From: JAKQDH01 sp029558835
Lineage (GTDB): Bacteria; Planctomycetota; Phycisphaerae; UBA1845
Direction of reading: 5' to 3'
Assembly: GCA_035356615.1 (NCBI GenBank)
Contig: DAOQSN010000009.1
Location: forward strand, 69,989-133,988
DNA: 64,000 nt
Shown here: positions 58,031-64,000 of the stretch, piece by piece
How the letters are laid out: each line of letters opens with the position of its first letter
Position numbering within the stretch: the stretch's first letter is position 1
Notes under the pieces: generated by a model
The model's input: the letters and a program-made list of their open reading frames with translations, nothing else
Databases searched by the model: none
Told to the model about the DNA's origin: nothing
Position numbers and translations under genes: made by a program

Positions 58031-59242
58031 ATGGATTCCCATCAACTTCCGGAGATCGGATGGACGGCGGCGGTAAGTCGAAGGCGGTTCCTGCAGCTCG
58101 GGGCGGCTGGTGCCGGCCTGCTGCTGGGCACGCCGCACGCATGGGCGCAGCAGGCGGCCCAGCCCACGCCGCCGGCAAAGCCGAAGACCAACCTCGAGGA
58201 TGCCCTGAAGGTTCCGCGCACGAAGTACTCGCTGCCCGGCTTGTTTCCGGGCAAGGTCGTGCAGGTCGAGGACGCGGCGGTCATCGCCGACGGGCGGTTC
58301 GTTCCCAGCGTCGTCGAGAAGATGTTCGCCCGCGGTGTGCAGGAGCTGACCGGGCAGAACATGCAGGAGAGTTTCAAGCTGCTGTTCGGCAAGGACGACA
58401 TCGTCGGCATCAAGGTCAACCCGGTGGGGCCGGGATTGATGAGCACGCGGCTCGAGCTGGTGCAGGCGATCATCGACTGGCTGACGGGCAACGGCATCGC
58501 CCGGCAGAACATCGTCATCTGGGACCGCTTCGACTTCATGCTCACCGATGCGGGCTTCACGGCCGCGCGTTTCCCGGGGGTGAAGATCGAGGGCCTGCAA
58601 ACGATGGTCGAGGACCTGCCGGAGGGTGAGAACGCGGACCACAGTCGCTGGCTGGACAAGGACGGCAACCACGTCAGCGCGCCGAACTTCGACCGGGAGG
58701 TGTTCTACTGGGCGGACGTGGAAGGGCCCAAGGACCTGCCGTACCTGAACCAGCACGTGTTCAACGGCAAGCACTCCTACTTCGGCAAGCTGCTCACGCA
58801 GCGGATGACGAAGCTCATCAACGTGCCGGTGTTCAAGAACACGGGCAACGGCATCTCGATGGCCACCAAGAACCTGGGTTACGGGGCGATCTGCAACACG
58901 AACCGGCTGCACCAGCCGCTGTTTTTCGACGTGTGCACGGAAGTGCTGGCGTTCCCCGTGATGCGCGACAAGCTGGTGCTCAACGTGACCGACGGGCTGC
59001 GGGGTCAGTACGACGGCGGGCCGATGCCGGCCGCCCAGTTCACTTACGACTACCGGAACCTCTTCTTCGCGACCGACCCGTTCGCGCTCGACTCGGTGTG
59101 TCACGGGTTGATGGTTCAGAAGCGCAAGGAAGCCGGCGTCAGAGTCGACGAGCATCCCAAGTACACTGAGTATCTGCGGTACGCAGAGAAGCTGGGGCTG
59201 GGGTTGGTGGACCCGGCCAAGGTGAAGGTGCTGCATGCGTAG
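58031..59242 (+). CDS. Tat-exported DUF362 protein
   Basis: 403 aa from the ATG at 58031; an upstream ATG at 57944 would bury the signal. The Tat signal is SRRRFLQLGAAGAGLLLG with the twin Arg, so the protein probably folds (perhaps with a cofactor) before export. The DUF362-like region includes DIVGIKVNPVGPGLMSTRLE, RQNIVIWDRFDFMLTDAGF, KLINVPVFKNTGNGISMATK and LVLNVTDGLRGQYDGGP. No ferredoxin Cys motifs are visible, which some family members have. It ends with a conserved DHPKYTEYL-type region. Function unknown; the family name only describes conservation. Monocistronic. Confidence 0.82.
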   Translation: MDSHQLPEIGWTAAVSRRRFLQLGAAGAGLLLGTPHAWAQQAAQPTPPAKPKTNLEDALKVPRTKYSLPGLFPGKVVQVEDAAVIADGRFVPSVVEKMFARGVQELTGQNMQESFKLLFGKDDIVGIKVNPVGPGLMSTRLELVQAIIDWLTGNGIARQNIVIWDRFDFMLTDAGFTAARFPGVKIEGLQTMVEDLPEGENADHSRWLDKDGNHVSAPNFDREVFYWADVEGPKDLPYLNQHVFNGKHSYFGKLLTQRMTKLINVPVFKNTGNGISMATKNLGYGAICNTNRLHQPLFFDVCTEVLAFPVMRDKLVLNVTDGLRGQYDGGPMPAAQFTYDYRNLFFATDPFALDSVCHGLMVQKRKEAGVRVDEHPKYTEYLRYAEKLGLGLVDPAKVKVLHA

Positions 59243-59582
59243 GCCGCGGGGGGAACCCCGGTTGGTCCGGTCTGCGCCGGGCGCTTCGAGCTGTGACCTG
59301 CGACCCCGCGATCCGAACCGCGAGCGTGCGGCCTCCGGTGGTGGGATTCGCTTGCCCTCCGAGCGAGAAGAGAGAGGAGGAAGAAGGTGGGCTCCAGGGC
59401 CTGAAGGCTCTGGCAATGCTCGTTCGCCCTCCGGGCGAAGGAGAGTACGGGCTCTGTGCCCGGAGGGCGCACGGTGGTTGCCAGGGACTTCGAGTCCCTG
59501 GTGGGCGGATCGCTCTTTCTTCTCTTCTCTGAACCCCGCCCGGAGCGCGGACGACCGGTGTCCAGGACTTCATAGGTGCACG
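59243..59582. repeat. Intergenic region with double-hairpin repeats
   Basis: At 59362-59448 a copy of the element at 2843-2925: GAGAGAGGAGGAAG lead, CCAGGGCCTGAAGGCTCTGG, TTCGCCCTCCGGGCGAA. At about 59456-59505 a partly inverted second piece, TGTGCCCGGAGGGCGCACGG then CCAGGGACTTCGAGTCCCTGG. No gene is present. Confidence 0.6.
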
Positions 59583-60578
59583 ATGCGGGTGGCGGTTCGC
59601 CCGTTGCCGCGTGTCTGCAAGCGGCGAGCAAGGGCATTCCGCGGAGCCCATGTGGCGGGCATCGTGCTCGCGCTGCTGGTACTCAGCACACTGCCCGGCT
59701 GTCGGTGGGGCGGCGGTGTGTCGGTGGCACCACGGGCCCAAGAGCTGCAGCAATCCCCCGTGTCCTGCCTCGGACTCTGTCCGGATGCCCCTGGCCCGGA
59801 ATGGACGCGTGCGGAGCGAGCGCGACGCTTCATCGGACAGGACCTGTTCAATCACATCGACGGGGCGGCCGAGGTCTTCCTGGAGATGGGCTTTCGGGAG
59901 GTGGCCGTGCAGCGCTACGCGAAGGCCGACGCGACGCTGACCCTCGAAGTTTACGAGATGACAACGCCGACGGCCGCGCGCGGGATGTACCTGAGCCTCC
60001 GCGGCCGGGGCACACCGGTGGAAGGTGTGGTCGGGCGGAACTTCGGCAACCCGTTCCAGGTCGTGGCCCAGAAGGACCGCTACTTCATCCAGATCAACAA
60101 CCCCGGCGGCGACGAGAAGCGCCTGTCATCCATGATCCGAGTCGTCAATGATGTGCAGGCGGCCATACCGGACGACGGCGTGGTGCCCGTGCTGGACCTG
60201 CTGCCGGCGCCGGGGCTGGTGCCCGGCTCGGAGGTGGTCGTTTGCGGTCCGTACACGCTGCAAGGCGTCTTCACGCTCGGCGAGGGCGACGTCCTGCTGA
60301 TGCAAGGTAAGACCATTGGCGTCGCAGGTGATTACGAGACGCCGGCGGCCGGTAGCTTCACTCGTCTGATCGTCCAGTACGCGAACCCGGAGGCAGCGCA
60401 GGCGGCCTACGCCTCCCTGGCGCAGCATCTTGATCCGTACCTGGTGGTTCTCCACCGGGATGAGCGCGAACTCGTTTTCCGCGACGCGAACGGCAAGTAC
60501 GGTGTAGCCGGCGTTGAGCGAGACCGGCTGGACATACGCGTCCGCCTGCAGCACAATCCGCGCGAGACGAGGCCGTAA
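59583..60578 (+). CDS. Lipoprotein of the DUF6599 type
   Basis: 331 aa from the ATG at 59583. The long basic n-region (VCKRRARAFRG) precedes a helix and the lipobox LPGC (Cys40). The mature domain contains RRFIGQDLFNHIDGAAEVFL and EMGFREVAVQRYAK, then LEVYEMTTPTAARGMYL, which I recall as the DUF6599 pattern of Acidobacteria and Planctomycetes; the role is unknown. It lies between two Tat-exported proteins (DUF362 upstream, DUF3795 downstream but on the opposite strand). I cannot assign a substrate. Confidence 0.75.
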   Translation: MRVAVRPLPRVCKRRARAFRGAHVAGIVLALLVLSTLPGCRWGGGVSVAPRAQELQQSPVSCLGLCPDAPGPEWTRAERARRFIGQDLFNHIDGAAEVFLEMGFREVAVQRYAKADATLTLEVYEMTTPTAARGMYLSLRGRGTPVEGVVGRNFGNPFQVVAQKDRYFIQINNPGGDEKRLSSMIRVVNDVQAAIPDDGVVPVLDLLPAPGLVPGSEVVVCGPYTLQGVFTLGEGDVLLMQGKTIGVAGDYETPAAGSFTRLIVQYANPEAAQAAYASLAQHLDPYLVVLHRDERELVFRDANGKYGVAGVERDRLDIRVRLQHNPRETRP

Positions 60579-60665
60579 GTCGCGGGGCTCCATGGCCCGG
60601 TACCGCCCTGGCGACCGGGATTGCCGCCACTTCCTCGTGTGCGACGTTGCAACCGTGCCTGCCGC

Positions 60666-61280
60666 TCAACCGTGCAGGTAGTACTCCTTCACCCAGGCGG
60701 GCAGCTTGCCTTTCTCAGCCAGGATGCGAATGAGGTTCGGCACGCTCTCGAACTGGCGTGCGCTGCGTTCATATTCCTCCTTCGTGATCTCGGGCCGGCC
60801 AGCCAGGCCGAGCAGCAACTGGTTGCGATCGGCCATCAGTTGCCGCATCTTGGGACACCCGAAGGTCTCGCACTCCGCACACGAGCGAATGCCCTTCTCC
60901 TTCGCACAGGGACGAGCCTTGCAGAGCTCGTCCGCGATGGGGCCCTCGCTCTTGCAGCCGCGGCAGGGCTCCGACCCAGGGACTTTGTCCGGGGTGTAGT
61001 GCAGGCCGAAGAGCTTGTTCCAGCCCTCGATCATCTTGAGTCGCTCCTCCTTGTTCTCCGACCGGGCAGGGCAGGAGCGGCAGTTGTAGCCGCAGTAACC
61101 GACGAGCGGGTCGTCGGCGGGATTGGCGGGTGCAGGAGGCTGCTCGGCCTTCGGCTCGGACGCGGCCCGGGCTTCGAGGGCGGCCGGCACCAGACCGGCA
61201 AGGGCGGCCAGCTTGGCGCTGGTCAGCAGGAACTCCCGCCGCGGGGTCCGCGGCTGCTCATCTGTGGTGTGTTCAGGCAT
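60666..61280 (-). CDS. Tat-exported Cys-rich DUF3795 protein
   Basis: 204 aa. The Tat-like signal is TPRREFLLTSAKLAALAGLV. The mature domain carries the DUF3795 Cys pattern: GYCGYNCRSCPAR, PCRGCKSEG, LCKARPCAKEKGIRSCAECE and FGCPKM, about ten Cys in 80 residues. This spacing suggests an iron-sulfur or zinc centre, and Tat export fits a cofactor loaded in the cytoplasm. A C-terminal helix (RQFESVPNLIRILAEKG) closes the protein. It is divergent from the fucosidase gene, sharing an about 240-bp promoter region. Function unknown. Confidence 0.82.
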   Translation of the reverse strand: MPEHTTDEQPRTPRREFLLTSAKLAALAGLVPAALEARAASEPKAEQPPAPANPADDPLVGYCGYNCRSCPARSENKEERLKMIEGWNKLFGLHYTPDKVPGSEPCRGCKSEGPIADELCKARPCAKEKGIRSCAECETFGCPKMRQLMADRNQLLLGLAGRPEITKEEYERSARQFESVPNLIRILAEKGKLPAWVKEYYLHG

Positions 61281-61517
61281 GTGCTTCTCCCAGCGTGGAA
61301 ACTGGCGGTGGGCGGCTCCGGTCGTCGGGGCTCACCGCCGGGCAGCTCTGGTTCTCCTATCCTAGCCCGGGCTTATTGCGGGCGTCTGCAAGGTAGTGTC
61401 AAATCCTGTCGGAACGCGTGGGCGCGGGCGAGGCGGTGGCGAGAAGCCGGCGCTACCTGCCCGTCGGTCGGGGATAGCGCGACCCGCGCGTTATCTATGA
61501 ATGACGAGGAGAAACGC

Positions 61518-63635
61518 ATGAACAGGACCATGGAGTACGCGCAGTCTTTGGGTCTGCTGCTGGCTGTTCTGGCTGTTGCCTGCGGCGCGGCAGCCGCGCC
61601 GGCGGCGGAGACCCAGGCCGTTGCGGGGGCACCGATTGCCACGCAAGTACCCGCTACTGCCGAGACGCCCGAGCAATTCGCTCAGCGCCTGCGTTGGTGG
61701 CGGGAAGCGCGGTTCGGGATGTTCATTCACTGGGGGTTGTACGCGATCCCGGCCGGGCAGTGGGGGACGGGGACGGACCACGGCGAGTGGATTCGAGAGA
61801 CCGCCCACATCCCGATCGAGGAATACGATCGCTTCGTAGCGCAGTTCAATCCGGTCCGCTTCGATGCGAATGCCTGGGTGCGCGTCGCGCAAGAGGCGGG
61901 CATGCGCTACATCGTCATCACCAGCAAGCACCACGACGGCTTCTGTCTGTTTGACTCGGCACTGACGGACTACGACGTCATGTCCACGCCGTTTCGGCGG
62001 GACATCATGAAGGAGTTGTCCGACGCGTGCCGGCGGCAGGGGCTGCGGATGTGCTGGTACCATTCGATCATGGACTGGCATCACCCGGATTACCTGCCGC
62101 GCCGGTCGTGGGAGAGCCGCTCGGCCGAGGGCGCGGACTTCGGGCGTTACGTGCAGCACCTGCGCGGCCAGGTCGAGGAGCTGCTGACCAAGTACGGCGA
62201 CATCGGCGTGATGTGGTTCGACGGGCAGTGGGAGGACACCTGGACGCACGAGTACGGGCAGCCGCTGTACGACCTGTGCCGGCAGCTTCAGCCGAACGTG
62301 ATCATCAACGACCGGGTCGACAAGGGTCATCTCGCGCGGGGCCGTGCCGGCAAGGGGCACTTCGCAGGTGACTACGGCACGCCGGAGCAGATGATTCCTT
62401 CGGCGGCGATCTTGGACGTTCCCTGGGAAACGTGCATGACGCTCAACCGGCACTGGGGCTACAACCGGCTCGATGAGGACTGGAAGTCGTCCACGGAGCT
62501 GATCCGGATGCTGGTGGACATTGCCTCGAAGGGCGGCAACTTCCTGCTCAACGTCGGGCCGACGGCCGAGGGCGAGTTCCCGCCGGCGTGCGTCGAGCGG
62601 CTGCAGGCGATGGGGGCGTGGCTGGCGGTGAACGGCGAGTCGATCTACGCGACCTCGGCCGGCCCGTTTCCGCCGCAGGCGTGGGGGCGTTGCACGCAGA
62701 CCGCGCCGGAAGGCGGCGGCACGCGGCTGTATCTGCATGTGTTCGACTGGCCGATGGATGGTCAGCTTGCCATCGGGGGGCTGTTCAATGAAGCCCGCGG
62801 TGCCTATCTGCTGGCGGATGCGCAGCGGAAGCCGCTGGCGGTTGCGCGCGCGGAAGACGCGCTGGTGGTCAAGCTGCCGGCCACCGCGCCCGATGCGGTG
62901 GACACGGTCGTCGTGCTCGATATTGCGGGCGCGCCGGACGTGACGGAGCCGCCGGCCATCTCCGCCGAGCACATGGTGTTCGTGGATAAGCTGGAGGTGA
63001 CGGTACGGCCCCCGCGCGAGAATACAGAGATCCGCTATACGATCGACGGCAGCGCGCCGACGGCTTCTTCGCCGCTGGTGGAGGGCCCGATTTCCCTGAC
63101 GAAGACGACGACGGTGCGGGCGCGCTGCTTCCGCGCCGGGCGGCCGGTGAGCGCGCCTGCCGTCGCTGTGTTCACCCAAGTGGCGCTGCGCCCGGCGTCG
63201 TCTGCCGAGGGGGCACAGCCCGGTCTTAAGTATGAGTATTACGAAGGCGACTGGGATCGCCTGCCGGATTTCACCAGGCTGACGCCCGTGAAGACGGGGC
63301 GCTGCCCGGATTTCGATTTCAGCCAGCGCAACCAGGCCGAGCACTTCGGCTTCCGATACAGCGGGCTGGTGACGGTGCCGCAAGACGGCATGTACAGATT
63401 CACGGTCGCCTCCGACGACGGTAGTCGGCTGTACATCGGGGACACGCTCGTTGTTGACAATGACGGTCTGCATAGTCTGCAGGCGACGGCGGGGGAGGTG
63501 CCGCTGGCGGCCGGTGCCCACACCATCCGCGTGGAGTTCTTCGAGAGGACCGGGGATGACGCGTTGGAGGTTCGCTACGCCGGCCCGGGGGTGAAGGACC
63601 AGCGTATCCCCACGGCCGCCCTCTCCAGCCGCTAG
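61518..63635 (+). CDS. Exported GH29 alpha-L-fucosidase with chitobiase-like and PA14 domains
   Basis: 705 aa from the ATG at 61518 (GAGGAG 7 nt upstream), preferred over an ATG at 61497. The signal peptide is SLGLLLAVLAVACGAAAA. The GH29 catalytic barrel (about 60-400) has RFGMFIHWGLYAIPAGQW, ITSKHHDGFCLFDS, and the nucleophile Asp in GDIGVMWFDGQW; GGNFLLNVGPTAEGEF closes it. Next come a beta-sandwich, a CHB_HEX-like domain (ENTEIRYTIDGSAPTASSP, about 500-560), and a PA14 domain at the C-terminus (YRFTVASDDGSRLYIGDTL; AGAHTIRVEFFERTG), which often binds sugar. It should release fucose from external glycans such as algal fucans or host glycans. Confidence 0.94.
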   Translation: MNRTMEYAQSLGLLLAVLAVACGAAAAPAAETQAVAGAPIATQVPATAETPEQFAQRLRWWREARFGMFIHWGLYAIPAGQWGTGTDHGEWIRETAHIPIEEYDRFVAQFNPVRFDANAWVRVAQEAGMRYIVITSKHHDGFCLFDSALTDYDVMSTPFRRDIMKELSDACRRQGLRMCWYHSIMDWHHPDYLPRRSWESRSAEGADFGRYVQHLRGQVEELLTKYGDIGVMWFDGQWEDTWTHEYGQPLYDLCRQLQPNVIINDRVDKGHLARGRAGKGHFAGDYGTPEQMIPSAAILDVPWETCMTLNRHWGYNRLDEDWKSSTELIRMLVDIASKGGNFLLNVGPTAEGEFPPACVERLQAMGAWLAVNGESIYATSAGPFPPQAWGRCTQTAPEGGGTRLYLHVFDWPMDGQLAIGGLFNEARGAYLLADAQRKPLAVARAEDALVVKLPATAPDAVDTVVVLDIAGAPDVTEPPAISAEHMVFVDKLEVTVRPPRENTEIRYTIDGSAPTASSPLVEGPISLTKTTTVRARCFRAGRPVSAPAVAVFTQVALRPASSAEGAQPGLKYEYYEGDWDRLPDFTRLTPVKTGRCPDFDFSQRNQAEHFGFRYSGLVTVPQDGMYRFTVASDDGSRLYIGDTLVVDNDGLHSLQATAGEVPLAAGAHTIRVEFFERTGDDALEVRYAGPGVKDQRIPTAALSSR

Positions 63636-63650
63636 GAGTGCCGTGGAGAA

Positions 63651-63692
63651 CCCCTCTCCCTGGAAGGGAGAGGGGCAGGGGTGAGGGTAGCG
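63651..63692 (+). repeat. REP-like hairpin, CCCCTCTCCC family
   Basis: CCCCTCTCCCT - GGA - AGGGAGAGGGG then CAGGGGTGAGGGTAGCGG, 15 bp past the fucosidase stop. A further hairpin CCCTCC...GGGAGGGAGGGG is at about 63833-63865. Confidence 0.75.
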
Positions 63693-63895
63693 GAGGTGAG
63701 GATGCACGCCTGTGGCGCGACCACGCTTAAGCGCGACCGCGGTTGCGGGAAAGCCTGGCGCCCGCGGCGCGCGGGACGCCAAACAGGCACAAGGGGAGAA
63801 GGTAGGGTGACGGGTAATGCCGGGGCCACGCAACCCTCCCCCGTCCCCTCCCTGGGAGGGAGGGGAGTCCTGTTAGGCATGCCGAGGAGAAGTCG

Positions 63896-64000
63896 ATGAC
63901 CAGCACGCCGCGTTGTTTTGCTCTCGGGGGCATGGGTGCAGGCGAGGCCGGCCGGCCCGGCGGCGTCGTGGCCGTGTATGAGTCCAGCGAGGCCGCCAGT
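63896..64000 (+). CDS. Start of a gene cut by the right edge
   Basis: ATG at 63896 with GAGGAG 8 nt upstream, open to the window end (35 codons). The product begins MTSTPRCFALGGMGAGEAG and continues GVVAVYESSEAAS. No domain can be assigned from so little; a Gly-rich start with VVAVYE may be the beginning of a soluble fold. Confidence 0.55.
   Translation, partial: MTSTPRCFALGGMGAGEAGRPGGVVAVYESSEAAS

Noticed and set aside
57242..59416. 724-codon open frame on the minus strand opposite the DUF362 gene
   Set aside because: Crosses both the thioredoxin-fold gene and the DUF362 gene in the wrong frame and has no domain.
60621..61517. Plus-strand extension of the fucosidase frame upstream of its signal peptide
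   Set aside because: It overlaps the DUF3795 gene on the other strand; the ATG at 61518 has a strong ribosome-binding site and opens the signal peptide.

Overview
The window is GC-rich chromosomal DNA that I attribute to a member of the Planctomycetota, perhaps Phycisphaerae-like (inference). The clues are a PEP-CTERM protein, a Planctomycete-style dockerin-like module (C-x-x-GP ... DxDGDGDVDLxDL), many large secreted or lipid-anchored proteins, an ECF-type sigma factor, a complex I operon with a short NuoG, and extreme density of intergenic palindromic repeats. I see no rRNA, tRNA, CRISPR array, integrase or transposase gene.

Layout. 1-10.6 kb: mostly exported or signalling proteins (a secreted protein cut by the left edge, an esterase, a DUF4139 protein, a MazG-like pyrophosphohydrolase, an FHA-GAF-SpoIIE phosphatase, a collagen-like lipoprotein and a PEP-CTERM protein). 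10.7-15.5 kb: mfd followed by a parvulin-type foldase, translationally coupled. 15.8-20 kb: a polyproline-tailed exported protein, dodecin, and an ECF-like sigma factor next to a membrane protein with a dockerin-like tail. 20.1-24.7 kb: an NhaC-type antiporter, pyrE and purB. 25-29 kb: an InlB-repeat lipoprotein, a cyclophilin-domain lipoprotein, and prfB with a programmed +1 frameshift. 29.2-31.9 kb: a tight operon of a ThiD2-ThiE fusion, two membrane proteins and a degenerate Nudix protein.

32.1-49.2 kb: a complete complex I operon on the minus strand (nuoA-N), interrupted between nuoE and nuoF by a polytopic GT-C-like membrane protein. Several of its gene junctions carry dispersed palindromes or degenerate 7-bp tandem repeats. 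Upstream lie two clpP genes and the trigger factor gene. The first clpP (nearest nuo) has Asn in place of the catalytic Asp; the second keeps Ser-His-Asp. This suggests a ClpP1P2 hetero-complex.

53.4-64 kb: class I fructose-bisphosphate aldolase, a TSP3-repeat GH17 lipoprotein, a thioredoxin-fold protein, a Tat-exported DUF362 protein, a DUF6599-like lipoprotein, a Tat-exported Cys-rich DUF3795 protein, a GH29 alpha-L-fucosidase with a PA14 domain, and the start of a gene cut by the right edge.

The most distinctive feature outside the genes is the repeat landscape: at least five dispersed families sit almost only between genes, and two of them are concentrated inside the nuo operon. Gene calls rest on motif recognition by eye; no database search was run.
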